Below are positions 26,058-33,686 of a stretch of DNA of 56,476 nt, piece by piece (within the stretch, counting starts at the first letter, position 1; every line of letters starts with the position of its first letter). Origin of the DNA: a virus; the IMG/VR virus record IMGVR_UViG_3300034096_000849, positions 1-56,476 of that record, one strand, 5' to 3'. Both the position numbers and the translations under genes were made by a program. Under the pieces are notes generated by a model. The model saw only the letters and a list, made by a program, of their open reading frames with translations. It made no database searches and was not told where the DNA came from.

Positions 26058-26671
26058 CCAGCCACACGCTCGCAGAGATGCTCCAGGACCTCCGGCGGAT
26101 GAACTCTGCCTGGGAGGTCGATCAGGTCGTCCTGCTGCCGCAGGCGGCCACGCCGTGGGGCCTGTACCGCCAGATCCTCCGGGAGATCGACGCTCGCCGC
26201 GGGGCGATCCGGGACCAGGCGATTGCGGCCGAGGGCCATCGCCGGGGCGCCCTGTGGGCGGCGCTCACGCTGAGGCCCCTGCGCGCGCGCGGGCTGCGCC
26301 TGGCCGCTCAGGAGGCTGAGAGGCATGCCCAGGAGCTGGCGTCGATCCTAGCGCATCTGGAAGCGCGGGCGCGGGCTGTTCGCCTGATGCTGCCCGAGCG
26401 CCTAGACGATCGAGCCGTTGCCCAGCTCGAGGCTGAGGATGGCATCGCCAGGCTGGCTCGCAGCGTGCGCGCGGCCGCTGCCCGTGGGATGCTGCCGGCC
26501 CAGGAGATCGAGCAGGCTATCGCCGCGCTGCCGGCACCGATGCGCGGGCGCGTCCAGGAGCTCGCGGCGCCCGGGGCTGATTCCTGGCGCGAGAGCTGGC
26601 TGGTGCAGGTCCACGAGGCGCCTGGGCTGCCCGCGGTCGAGCCGCGGCGCGCACTGGAGGCGGCATGGTGA
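26054..26671 (+). CDS. Hypothetical helical tail-tip protein
   Basis: 205 residues, strongly helical, with many Arg, Ala and Glu and coiled-coil heptads around residues 60-150. No named domain. It overlaps the Kelch-like gene and the DUF2163 gene, so it is part of the tail operon. Related unnamed helical proteins occur between DUF2460 and DUF2163 genes of other phages, but I cannot give a function. Confidence 0.6.
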   Translation: MTSHTLAEMLQDLRRMNSAWEVDQVVLLPQAATPWGLYRQILREIDARRGAIRDQAIAAEGHRRGALWAALTLRPLRARGLRLAAQEAERHAQELASILAHLEARARAVRLMLPERLDDRAVAQLEAEDGIARLARSVRAAAARGMLPAQEIEQAIAALPAPMRGRVQELAAPGADSWRESWLVQVHEAPGLPAVEPRRALEAAW

Positions 26672-27525
26672 CCCTGGCGCCCAAGAGTCTGCGGGACGAG
26701 CTGCTGGCCACCTTCGCGCACCGGCACGCGCGGCTCTACCGGATCGCGCGCCGGGATGGCGTGGTGATTCGCCTCACCGAGCACTCTGCGCCGATCGAGT
26801 TCGACGGCGAGCAGTATCTGCCGACGCAATCGGCCAACGCCTCGGCCGCGATTTCGCGCGCCGGCCTGGCCGAGACCAGCCTAGACACGCAAGGCGCCAT
26901 CACCTCCGACCTCATCACCGAGGCCGACCTAAGGGCCGGGCGATACCGCGGCGCCGAGGTGTTGGAGATTCTGGTGGACTTCCGCTTTCCGTTCCTTGGC
27001 GCGCTCGAAGTCAACCGCACGTGGGTCGAAGCAACCAAGCAGGACGGCGCCATTTGGCAAGCGCAATGCGGCGGCATCGGCTCGCGGCTCAAGCGCAAGG
27101 TCGGGCGCTACCTAGAGAAGAGCTGCTGGAAGGTCTTGGGCGATCCGCTGACCTGCAAGCTCGACATCGTGCCGCTGTCGAACTACTACGCGCCGATCTC
27201 GCACGTGCTGGACCCGCGGAGCTTCCGAGTCCAGGATCTTGGCAACACTCGGCCGCTCGGCTGGTTTGCTTACGGCTCCGCGATATTCCGCAGCGGGCCG
27301 AACGATGGCATTGAGTTGCTCATCCAGTCCTACGACAACGCCAACCAACTCATTGTCCTGGCTCAGCAGCCGCCGTTCGCGCTCCAAGTCGGCCACCGAG
27401 TGGACCTAATCGTTGGCTGCAACCGTACACAAGCAAAGTGCAACAGCTTAGGCAACTACATCAACTTCGGAGGCCTGCCGTTCCTGCCCACGACGGACGA
27501 GCAGATCAAGCCGGCAACGAACTGA
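26665..27525 (+). CDS. Tail tip protein, DUF2163 family
   Basis: 286 residues. The C-terminal signature CNRTQAKCNSLGNYINFGG with two cysteines and PFLPT is diagnostic of the DUF2163 (TIGR02218) family, which in GTA-type tails forms part of the hub with DUF2460 and NlpC/P60 proteins. IEFDGEQYLPT near residue 48 is a second family block. The cysteines may hold a metal site. The following NlpC/P60 gene starts at its stop codon. Confidence 0.88.
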   Translation: MVTLAPKSLRDELLATFAHRHARLYRIARRDGVVIRLTEHSAPIEFDGEQYLPTQSANASAAISRAGLAETSLDTQGAITSDLITEADLRAGRYRGAEVLEILVDFRFPFLGALEVNRTWVEATKQDGAIWQAQCGGIGSRLKRKVGRYLEKSCWKVLGDPLTCKLDIVPLSNYYAPISHVLDPRSFRVQDLGNTRPLGWFAYGSAIFRSGPNDGIELLIQSYDNANQLIVLAQQPPFALQVGHRVDLIVGCNRTQAKCNSLGNYINFGGLPFLPTTDEQIKPATN

Positions 27526-27944
27526 TCGACGCGGCCACCGGCGAGGCGATCGCGGCGGCTGCCGTGCGCCTTGTCGGCGCGCCGTTCCAGCATCAAGGCC
27601 GGGATCCGCAGTTTGGCCTCGATTGCGCGGGCGTGGTTATCGCCGCGCTGCAAGCTGTCGGCCTGACGATCAAGAACGAGGAAGCCTATCGCATGGACCC
27701 ATCTGCCTTCGTCTTGATGCGTAGCTTGCTCGCAACGTGCGTGCCGGTCGAATCGCCGCGCGCGGGCGACGTGCTTGCGCTGCGCACGAACGGCTCGGAG
27801 CCAAAGCACCTTGCCGTGGTGGTCGATCATTCGAGCATCGTCCACGTCTTCGGCCGATGCTCGCGTGTGCGGCTCGATTCGATTGCCACCTGGTGGCCCA
27901 ACGTTCATTCCATCTGGAGGCCCAAATGGCGTCCATCGCTCTAG
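27522..27944 (+). CDS. NlpC/P60 cell-wall peptidase, tail-associated
   Basis: About 140 residues. FGLDCAGVV supplies the catalytic Cys and PKHLAVVVD the His of NlpC/P60 cysteine peptidases, which cleave peptidoglycan stem peptides; as a tail component it should open the wall at entry. No ATG, GTG or TTG start exists at the usual position: the family N-terminus is reached from a CTG at 27522 that overlaps the previous stop (CTGA), while GTG 27438 would add 28 residues in a shadow frame. The start is therefore uncertain. Confidence 0.8.
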   Translation: MIDAATGEAIAAAAVRLVGAPFQHQGRDPQFGLDCAGVVIAALQAVGLTIKNEEAYRMDPSAFVLMRSLLATCVPVESPRAGDVLALRTNGSEPKHLAVVVDHSSIVHVFGRCSRVRLDSIATWWPNVHSIWRPKWRPSL

Positions 27945-29611
27945 TCGCTGCTCTCGGCACTTCGACCGCTGGCCTCACTGGCGGCGCGCTTACTGGCGCG
28001 ATTCTGACCAACCTTGGCCTGTCGGTCGCCGGCTCGATCCTTGACCAGACGGTCATCTTCCCCGCGCTGTTCCCGCGTGAAGCGCAGGACGGCCAGCGCG
28101 TGGACGATTGGCCGATTGGCCAGAGCTTCGAGGGCGCGCCGATGGGCTGGGTCGATGGCACGGCGCGGATCGAGGGCGTGCCGATTTACCTTGGCGAGCC
28201 GGTCGAGGAACAGGTGACGATCGGTGGCGGCAAGGCCGGCCCCGATTCGACGCAGTTCCGCTACAAGCGGGACGTGGTGGTGCTGTTCTCGAGCGACGTG
28301 CCGCCGCAGGGTGGGATCATCACGGATCTGTGGATCAACGGCGAGCGGGTGTTCCAGCTTTCGCCGGATATCAACCTCGCTTCAAACCAGATTAGCGCGA
28401 CCACCTCCGTTAACCCTGGGACGAACAACAGCAAACCGTACGCTTATCTGAGGGTGACTTCTCCGCCGTCTGGACCGAACCTTGCCTTGCTCCAGATCGG
28501 CTACCCTGTGACGGTTTCCGGATTCGCTCATCCTGGAAACAACTTCACTACTGGCACGGACCAGTTCGATGTCACGCTACAGCAAGTCTTCACCGACAAG
28601 CAGGGGAACCGTATCGCCGTATTCGCCAAGCAGCTATTTCTTGCCGGCAGCCCGAACCCCTTCGCCGCCGCCACCGCTGGCCCCACGATCACGATTTCGC
28701 AGGACTTGCCCCAACTCGTGCCCGATGTTGCCGAGTCGCTCGAACTCTACACCGGCGAGCAGCTCCAGGGCGCAGACCCGTACATCGAGGCCGCTGTTGG
28801 CAGCGGCAACGTGCCGAGCTACGAGGGCCTGGTGTGCATGCGCTTCGGCGGGCTAAACATGACCCGCTATGGCAACGGCGTTGCTCAGTATCAGGCCATC
28901 GTCCTGACGATCAGCCCGACGAATCTCGGCGAGCACATCGGCCGGGTGATGAAGCGGGCTGGCATCCAAGCGGGTCTATTCGACACGTTCGGCATGGCCG
29001 GCAATTTCATCGGCGCCGTGGCGCGTGGCCCGCAGGAGGCGAGCGCGCTTCTCGGCACTGCGCTCCAGGCGACCAACAACGTCGCTGCCGAGGTCGATGG
29101 CCGCCTCATCTTCAAGCGCCGGCCTGTGCTGGTGGATTACGAGCTGGCGGCTGACGAGCTGGGCGCTGTCGAGGTCGGCCAAGCGATCCCCGCTGCGCCT
29201 TTCCCGATCGACGATGCCGGCCCGCTTAGCCTGCCGCGCGCGGTCACGGTGCAGCACATGGACCCCAATCTTGAGTACCAGACCGGGGCACCGCGGCAGT
29301 TTTCGCCGCCTGGCAGCGAGGGCGAAGAGCTGAAGCTCAGCCTGCGCACCTGGGCCATGACACGGCAGGATGCGGCGAAAGCCGGTTGGAGCGCCGTGTG
29401 GAATGCGCAGAGCACGCGCCAGTCTGTGCGCTTTACGCTCCCGCCTTCGCGGCGAATGATTCGGCCTGGGCACCTGGTCTCGCTGCCTGTCGATGGCGGG
29501 GCGCCGCTCCGCGTGTTGATCCAAGAGCGCACGGCCGGGATCAACGGCATCCTCGAGTTCGTGGGCGTTGTCGAATCGCCCGAGGTCCACCTGTTCACCC
29601 CAGCCGCATGA
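27926..29611 (+). CDS. Tail hub / tip attachment protein, N-terminal gene
   Basis: 561 residues. A hydrophobic N-terminal stretch (residues 2-45) is followed by a beta-rich central hub with GAPMGWVDGTARIEGVPIYL and a long segment matching the lambda J / GTA gp15-type phage tail hub family (WAMTRQDAAKAGWSA). It begins inside the end of the NlpC gene. In most relatives the downstream part is in the same polypeptide, here it is the next gene, joined by an ATGA overlap. Confidence 0.75.
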   Translation: MASIALVAALGTSTAGLTGGALTGAILTNLGLSVAGSILDQTVIFPALFPREAQDGQRVDDWPIGQSFEGAPMGWVDGTARIEGVPIYLGEPVEEQVTIGGGKAGPDSTQFRYKRDVVVLFSSDVPPQGGIITDLWINGERVFQLSPDINLASNQISATTSVNPGTNNSKPYAYLRVTSPPSGPNLALLQIGYPVTVSGFAHPGNNFTTGTDQFDVTLQQVFTDKQGNRIAVFAKQLFLAGSPNPFAAATAGPTITISQDLPQLVPDVAESLELYTGEQLQGADPYIEAAVGSGNVPSYEGLVCMRFGGLNMTRYGNGVAQYQAIVLTISPTNLGEHIGRVMKRAGIQAGLFDTFGMAGNFIGAVARGPQEASALLGTALQATNNVAAEVDGRLIFKRRPVLVDYELAADELGAVEVGQAIPAAPFPIDDAGPLSLPRAVTVQHMDPNLEYQTGAPRQFSPPGSEGEELKLSLRTWAMTRQDAAKAGWSAVWNAQSTRQSVRFTLPPSRRMIRPGHLVSLPVDGGAPLRVLIQERTAGINGILEFVGVVESPEVHLFTPAA

Positions 29612-30474
29612 TCGCCACCTATCCGCAGACTCCGCACGTCGTGGTCTGCGATCTGCCCCACGGCCCCGAAATGTCGATGCGCATCGGGTGCGCGACGCCA
29701 AGGCATGCTCAGGCGCGCAAGCCGTCGGCCGTGTTCCTGCGCCGTGCAGATGGCGCGGGCTGGGAGCACGTCGAAACCACGTCGGGGCAGGCTGTCATCG
29801 GCGAGGTGGTGGACTTCGCGGACGTGTCGAAGCCGTACCAAGGCGAGTGCACAGTCGATTCGGCCTCGCGGCTTCGCGTGCGCCTGTTCGCAGGCCGGCT
29901 CTACTCGACCCCGATCGTGGACGCGGTTCTCGGCGCGTCGATGCTCATGGTCGGGTCTGAGCTGCTGGCGTTCACTAAGGCCGAGCAGATCGAGTCCTCC
30001 GAGTGGATGCTGTCCGGCATGGTGCGCGGCCTCAGGGACACCTCGACCTCTTGCGGCGGCCACATGCCGAGCGAGCCCGTGATGCTTATGTCCTCGGCAT
30101 CGGTGCGCATCCCCTATGACCCGAGTCAGGTGGGCCAGCGCTGGGCGATCAAGGCCGCGGCCGCCGGCCAGTCGCTCGCGGACGTGCCGATCGTTTGGGA
30201 GGGCGTCTTGTCCGGCGCCAGCGGGGTGCCGATGCGCCCGGCGATCATTGACGGCCGGCCCGTGGCGCGGTCTCGCTGGGTCGGTACCTGCTACGACGAT
30301 CGGACCGAGCTGCCTGCGTCGGAGATCGTGGAGCGTTGGGAGTGGTCGATCGCAGGCGGGCGGCCGATCGTGCGCCAGATCGGTGCGATGGGCGCGGGGC
30401 GCTGGACCGAGCGCGATGCGCCGTGGGTGTGTCTGCTGCCGCGCGAGCCGGCCCCGCTCAGCGCCCCGCGATGA
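29608..30474 (+). CDS. Tail hub C-terminal part encoded separately
   Basis: 288 residues. The segment GSELLAFTKAEQIESSEW with MLSGMVRGLRDT matches the C-terminal domain of GTA gp15-like hub proteins (typical GxELLQF ... LRGRxGT). The division from the previous gene is a clean stop-start overlap, and both ORFs have intact codon usage, so I read it as a natural gene split rather than a sequencing frameshift. The end overlaps a convergent small gene by 17 bases. Confidence 0.7.
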   Translation: MIATYPQTPHVVVCDLPHGPEMSMRIGCATPRHAQARKPSAVFLRRADGAGWEHVETTSGQAVIGEVVDFADVSKPYQGECTVDSASRLRVRLFAGRLYSTPIVDAVLGASMLMVGSELLAFTKAEQIESSEWMLSGMVRGLRDTSTSCGGHMPSEPVMLMSSASVRIPYDPSQVGQRWAIKAAAAGQSLADVPIVWEGVLSGASGVPMRPAIIDGRPVARSRWVGTCYDDRTELPASEIVERWEWSIAGGRPIVRQIGAMGAGRWTERDAPWVCLLPREPAPLSAPR

Positions 30475-30760
30475 ACCGGGGGACGCGGGTGGTGTACATG
30501 CCCCCGCATCGGTTGCACCCAACCCACAGCGGCGCCCAGGACTGGTCGGCCATCTCCAGGAGCTGAGCCTCCTGGCGCTCGTCCAGGCCGGGGTGCTTCT
30601 CCCGCAGCTCCTCGAGCAGCATGTCGGGCGGGAAGCGCTGCCCCGGGTGGATGCAGACCCCGCCGCACTGGGGGCACACCCAACGCCAGGCGACGCGCAG
30701 CTCTACCTCGCCGTGAGACGGCAGCGCCTCGAACTCGCGCCGCATCTTCTCAGGATCCAC
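30458..30760 (-). CDS. Small zinc-ribbon protein
   Basis: 100 residues from GTG 30760. Two CxxC pairs (CPQCGGVC near residue 29 and CNRCGG near residue 82) could bind one zinc. It is the last gene of the leftward operon and overlaps both the tail hub gene (convergent) and the HTH gene upstream. DNA- or RNA-binding is likely but unproven. Confidence 0.65.
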   Translation of the reverse strand: MDPEKMRREFEALPSHGEVELRVAWRWVCPQCGGVCIHPGQRFPPDMLLEELREKHPGLDERQEAQLLEMADQSWAPLWVGCNRCGGMYTTRVPRFIAGR

Positions 30761-31154
30761 GCTGGCCCCCGCGCTTGCCCAGCCGGCGCAGTCTGTCCAT
30801 GACCTCCTGAGGCGGCCCGTAGCGCTCCAGGGTCCAGCCGAGAGCTGAGAGCCTGGAGATCGTGGCGCGGCTCACTCCGAGCGCGTCCGCGGCCTCCTGG
30901 TGGGTCGCACCGCCCTGGACCATCTCGCGGGCCCGCTCCACGGCCTCGCGGCTCATCCTGGACTGCTGCGGGTAGGCCGTGCCGTCGGCTGACCTCGAGG
31001 CCCGCGCGTAGTGGGTCGCGCACAGAGGGAGGTCGGTCCAGGCCCAGCCGGAGTCGGTCAGGAGCCTGACGTGGCGCCAGTGCTTGGCGGGCTGGCCGCA
31101 GGGCGGCGCGCCCGGGGTGTCGGTCCAGGCGCAGATGGAGGCGTCGCGGGGCAT
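30750..31154 (-). CDS. HTH DNA-binding protein with N-terminal Cys/His cluster
   Basis: 134 residues from ATG 31154. The C-terminal part has a helix-turn-helix, GATHQEAADALGVSRATISR, of the resolvase/Hin-type. The N-terminal half has scattered Cys/His (SICAW, APPCGQPAKHWRHV, LCATHYA), perhaps a zinc site. An in-frame ORF extends up to 31400 but it crosses a large hairpin, so the internal ATG is preferred. It overlaps the next gene by 11 bases. A regulatory role is likely. Confidence 0.65.
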   Translation of the reverse strand: MPRDASICAWTDTPGAPPCGQPAKHWRHVRLLTDSGWAWTDLPLCATHYARASRSADGTAYPQQSRMSREAVERAREMVQGGATHQEAADALGVSRATISRLSALGWTLERYGPPQEVMDRLRRLGKRGGQRGS

Positions 31155-31389
31155 GCGGGCAGCCTCGCAGGGCTGCCGCGGGGCCGCAAGGGGTGGCCCG
31201 GGATTGGGAGCGCGGGGGCATTTTCCGGCGCCGGCGAAATGGCCGCAAAAGACCGAGGCCCTGGGTTCCGTTACGGATCCCAGGGCCTCTGTTGGATGCG
31301 GCCGGCCCCCCCTTTCTTGGCGGATCGCGGGGGCTCGGCGCGGGCGTCGTTCTGGGGACCAGTCTAGCTGGTGCCCCAGTGCCAAGACC
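31155..31389. other. Intergenic region of the leftward operon
   Basis: 235 bases with no supported gene. It contains the large two-level hairpin at 31241-31303 and a CCGGCGCCGG palindrome at about 31225-31234. It separates the RHH gene from the HTH gene, so it may hold a terminator followed by a promoter for the two last genes. Confidence 0.5.
31241..31303 (-). terminator. Large two-level hairpin, likely leftward terminator or structured RNA
   Basis: An outer 7-bp stem (GGCCGCA 31241-31247 with TGCGGCC 31297-31303) encloses a 16-bp inner stem with one mismatch (31255-31270 with 31274-31289, loop TTA). In the leftward RNA, the inner stem is followed by GGUCUUUU, which is terminator-like. The additional outer stem is not usual for a simple terminator. 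Confidence 0.5.
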
Positions 31390-31587
31390 CTACTCGCCAT
31401 GCCGGGCGGCAGTCAATAGCGCCGCCAGCACCTCTTCCCGGGACGCGGACTGGAGCCCCCGAGCCGAAGCCCAGGCCTCGATCTGGGCCGCCAGCCCGGC
31501 CGGCAGGCGGACCTCCCAGCGGACCTTGGGCGCGGGCGGCGGGTCCAGGCGCGGCCGGCCGGGGCGGCGCTTGGGGGGTGTGGTCAC
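31390..31587 (-). CDS. Ribbon-helix-helix-like DNA-binding protein
   Basis: 65 residues from GTG 31587, overlapping the upstream stop (GTGA). VRWEVRLPAGLAAQIEAWA and SREEVLAALLTAA fit the strand-helix-helix pattern of Arc/MetJ/CopG-type proteins, after a basic AT-hook-like lead with RRPGRPRL. It could autoregulate this operon. Short length and high R/P content limit certainty. Confidence 0.6.
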   Translation of the reverse strand: MTTPPKRRPGRPRLDPPPAPKVRWEVRLPAGLAAQIEAWASARGLQSASREEVLAALLTAARHGE

Positions 31588-31841
31588 TGAGACACCCCCA
31601 GATCGTCTGCGCAGACGGCAGCCCATTCGGCGGGGGGCACGCTGGACATCGGCGCGGTCAGCTCCCGGTCGCAGACGTGGAGCAGCCACCGGTCAGAGAG
31701 CTGCTCCGCATAGCCGTAGCAGCCCTCGGCAAGCTCCACGCGCCAGAGCTGGACGCACTCGGGCGAGGGGGTGTAGCCAGGCTGGTCAGCGCCGCAGGGC
31801 CCCCAGGCGGAGGGCAGGTCGGTCGTGGCTTGGGTGGTCAT
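31584..31841 (-). CDS. Unknown small protein downstream of ribozyme A
   Basis: 85 residues beginning MTTQATTDLPSAWG at ATG 31841. Acidic, cysteine-containing, no known domain. Its start codon is the end of the 92-bp repeat that contains a hammerhead ribozyme, and its leader is C/A-rich with no Shine-Dalgarno sequence. After ribozyme cleavage, this gene's RNA would carry a 5' hydroxyl and a short leader. Confidence 0.6.
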   Translation of the reverse strand: MTTQATTDLPSAWGPCGADQPGYTPSPECVQLWRVELAEGCYGYAEQLSDRWLLHVCDRELTAPMSSVPPAEWAAVCADDLGVSQ

Positions 31842-31929
31842 GGCTTGGTGGGGTCTGTGGTGGTCTTGGCTTGCCTCATCAGTGCGCCGGGGGCCACCCG
31901 AGCGCAGACCGGCCGGGGCCGGTTTCGGC
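31838..31929 (-). repeat. 92-bp direct repeat, copy A (ribozyme plus leader)
   Basis: 91 of 92 bases match the copy at 32307-32398. In leftward reading it comprises the hammerhead ribozyme, then a C/A-rich leader and the ATG of the next gene. The single difference lies in the stem I loop of the ribozyme. Confidence 0.9.
31873..31929 (-). ncRNA. Type II hammerhead ribozyme A
   Basis: Read leftward, the order is GCC (stem II), GAAA, stem III hairpin CCGGCC/GGCCGG, UC, stem I hairpin UGCGC/GCGCA extended by CGGG/CCCG, CUGAUGA, GGC (stem II). All conserved core bases of a hammerhead are present: CUGAUGA, GAA plus the A15.1-U16.1 pair, and C17 at a GUC site. Predicted cleavage lies between bases 31907 and 31906. 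It begins 6 bases after the stop of the preceding gene and ends 31 bases before the next start codon. Stem II is only 3 bp, as in several natural type II forms. Confidence 0.88.
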
Positions 31930-31935
31930 GGGGGT

Positions 31936-32310
31936 TTAGGCCCCCAGGAGTTGGGTCGGGTGCGGCTGGAACCCTTGCGCCTCATATTCGGCGGCGCGGG
32001 CTGCGATCAGGCTTCGAGCAAAGTGCGCAGCCTGGTCGGCACTCGCGCACTTGAAAAGAACCCGGCCGGACTTCTGCCCAACCAGCCAGCCGCGCACCGA
32101 GTAACCCTCGCCAAGCGGCTCGACCTGGAGGCGCTGGAGGTTGGGGCTGCCCTCCCAGCGCCAGGCCTTAGCGGCTTGCACTTTGCCGGCCCAGCCGCGA
32201 GGCATAGCAAGGTCGGATGGCATGAATTGTCCGCCCTCATAAAACAGCTTGTTGACCTCGGAGAAGGCGCCGCCGATAGGGGCTTGCTCGGGAAGGGCTT
32301 GGGCGTTCAT
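31936..32310 (-). CDS. Unknown protein between the two ribozymes
   Basis: 124 residues from ATG 32310. It has aromatic and basic residues and a helical C-terminal half (ASADQAAHFARSLIAARAAE), no recognised family. Ribozyme B precedes its start and ribozyme A follows its stop, so both ends of its mRNA would be made by self-cleavage. It has a C/A-rich leader with no Shine-Dalgarno. The stop codon lies in a GGGGG-CCUAAA-CCCCC hairpin. Confidence 0.6.
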   Translation of the reverse strand: MNAQALPEQAPIGGAFSEVNKLFYEGGQFMPSDLAMPRGWAGKVQAAKAWRWEGSPNLQRLQVEPLGEGYSVRGWLVGQKSGRVLFKCASADQAAHFARSLIAARAAEYEAQGFQPHPTQLLGA

Positions 32311-32398
32311 GGCTTGGTGGGGTCTGTGGTGGTCTTGGCTTGCCTCATCAGTGCGCCGGGAGCCACCCGAGCGCAGACCGGCCGGGGCCGGTTTCGGC
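32307..32398 (-). repeat. 92-bp direct repeat, copy B (ribozyme plus leader)
   Basis: Partner of 31838-31929 with one mismatch. Its upstream edge abuts the stop codon of the gene at 32399. Confidence 0.9.
32342..32398 (-). ncRNA. Type II hammerhead ribozyme B
   Basis: Identical in all core and stem bases to ribozyme A; one C-to-U change (in RNA) is in the 5-base loop of stem I, where it does not alter pairing. Predicted cleavage lies between bases 32376 and 32375. The 5' GCC of stem II follows immediately after the UGA stop of the upstream gene, and the ATG of the next gene lies 32 bases beyond the 3' GGC. Confidence 0.88.
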
Positions 32399-32668
32399 TC
32401 AGTCGGTGCGCCGCACGTACCGGCCCTCGGAATCCACGTCGAGGGTGGCCACCAGGAACTGATAGGGGATGTAGTCGCGCTCCCGTTCGCCAGGCAGCAG
32501 GGATGCCATGAGGCGAAAGTTGTCCCGGGCAGCAACCCCACCTTCGACCAGCGTGCCCACCAGGACGCCCACAGCTTTGTGGTGCAGGCTGCCCTCAATG
32601 CGGGCCAACTGGACAGCTTGGGCGAGGGTTTGCTGGGGCAGGCAGGTGGCTTGGGCGCTGGCGTTCAT
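32399..32668 (-). CDS. Unknown first protein of the ribozyme operon
   Basis: 89 residues from ATG 32668 (MNASAQATCLPQQTLAQ). It is helical and without a known domain. Like the other genes in this operon, it has a leader ending in a C/A-rich stretch and GCC-ATG. Its stop codon touches ribozyme B. Expression probably starts from the promoter-like element at 32726-32758. Confidence 0.58.
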   Translation of the reverse strand: MNASAQATCLPQQTLAQAVQLARIEGSLHHKAVGVLVGTLVEGGVAARDNFRLMASLLPGERERDYIPYQFLVATLDVDSEGRYVRRTD

Positions 32669-32725
32669 GGCTTTGGGCTTGCTGGGGTCAGGTGGTCTGT
32701 CAGGCCGCGGCGTCAACCGCGATGG

Positions 32726-32758
32726 GAGTACCTTCGCACGGCCGCGCCGGCCAGTCAA
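32726..32758 (-). promoter_or_regulatory. Promoter-like element shared with 45161-45194
   Basis: Leftward TTGACTG, 15 bases, CGAAGGTACTC. The same two blocks, 16 bases apart, precede the rightward recombination operon. TTGACT fits a -35 box; the second block is not a consensus -10, so a special sigma factor or an operator is possible. Confidence 0.45.
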
Positions 32759-32944
32759 TACAAAACCGGCCGGAAAATATCTGGCAGCCGCAAACGTGGG
32801 CCAGAACGTCACTTAGGGCCTTCCCAGCCGCCCCGCCTAGCCCCCGGAGTGTAAGGGATGCGCAAAAACAGGGCTCCTAGGGGGCTCCGGTGGCCGTCTC
32901 GGAATCAGAATTGGGCAGTCCGCACCCTCATATCTGCCCCTGTC

Positions 32945-33394
32945 ATGGTCTCAACCTCTGCCCACATGGCCCGTCCCGAGGCTGCCGCGCGCCTGATCCA
33001 GTCCCTCCTGCTCCAGTCCTACCGCTCGGACCTGCCTCGCCTGGCCGACCTGCTCGCCAGCCCACGCCTGCGAGCCGGTCTCGATCCCGACGACTCCCAG
33101 CGGCTCCAGGAGCTGGCCGGGATCCTCGCCGATGCGGCGCAGTTGGGCGGCGCAGCAAACCAAGCGCAAACCTTGGCCCCCTCCGAGGGCCTAGATCGTG
33201 CTGCCCGGTGGATCGCGCGCGAAAAGCGTCTAGCTATCTCGATGCTCGCCGCCGTGGTGGTCATCGTCGCCGGCCTCGTGGCCTACCTCGCGGCATCGCA
33301 TCGGGTCTCCGAGCGGCTGCGGATCGTCGAGGCGAACATCGACGAGCTGCGCGGCACCGCTGACACCCTCTCCCGCCTCGTTGCGGATCGCTGA
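32945..33394 (+). CDS. Small membrane protein
   Basis: 149 residues. One clear transmembrane segment (LAISMLAAVVVIVAGLVAYL, about residues 98-117) follows a helical cytoplasmic part; the C-terminal end is coiled-coil-like (IVEANIDELRGTADTL). ATG 32945 was chosen; ATG 32966 is an alternative with no better ribosome site. It is the first gene of a rightward group that ends in the collagen-like fibre. Function unknown; a role in lysis or superinfection cannot be excluded. Confidence 0.6.
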   Translation: MVSTSAHMARPEAAARLIQSLLLQSYRSDLPRLADLLASPRLRAGLDPDDSQRLQELAGILADAAQLGGAANQAQTLAPSEGLDRAARWIAREKRLAISMLAAVVVIVAGLVAYLAASHRVSERLRIVEANIDELRGTADTLSRLVADR

Positions 33395-33395
33395 C

Positions 33396-33683
33396 ATGGC
33401 TTCGAAGAACATCTCCGGCTCCTGGTCTCCCGCGAATCCGCCGAGCCCTGGCAGCCTCGCCAGCGTCTACGACGACTACACCGACTCGCAGGTCGTCGAA
33501 GCGCACCTGCTAGGCGTCGGCGGGATGCTCGGCAGCTCGGTCGATGCGATCTCGACCACCTGGCCGGGATTGCCTGCTCCCGTGCTTACGGCCAAGCTGA
33601 CCGGGGAATCGGCAACTGCCACGCTGCGCCGGCACAAGAGCGCGTGCCTGCTCGCCGTGGCGCAGCACCCCATCACTGGCTGA
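33396..33683 (+). CDS. Hypothetical protein in the fibre gene group
   Basis: 95 residues, no known domain, mixed alpha/beta composition. It starts one base after the membrane gene's stop and ends three bases before the next gene, so it belongs to the same operon. Similar short proteins often accompany fibre genes, perhaps as a structural adaptor, but nothing in the sequence shows this. Confidence 0.6.
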   Translation: MASKNISGSWSPANPPSPGSLASVYDDYTDSQVVEAHLLGVGGMLGSSVDAISTTWPGLPAPVLTAKLTGESATATLRRHKSACLLAVAQHPITG

Positions 33684-33686
33684 GCC

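Noticed and set aside
29608-29611. Sequencing frameshift in the tail hub
   Set aside because: The junction is an ordinary ATGA overlap and both frames look coding, so a natural split is simpler.
32669-32725. Third ribozyme before the gene at 32399
   Set aside because: The leader resembles those of the other two genes, but the CUGAUGA core and stem I are missing.
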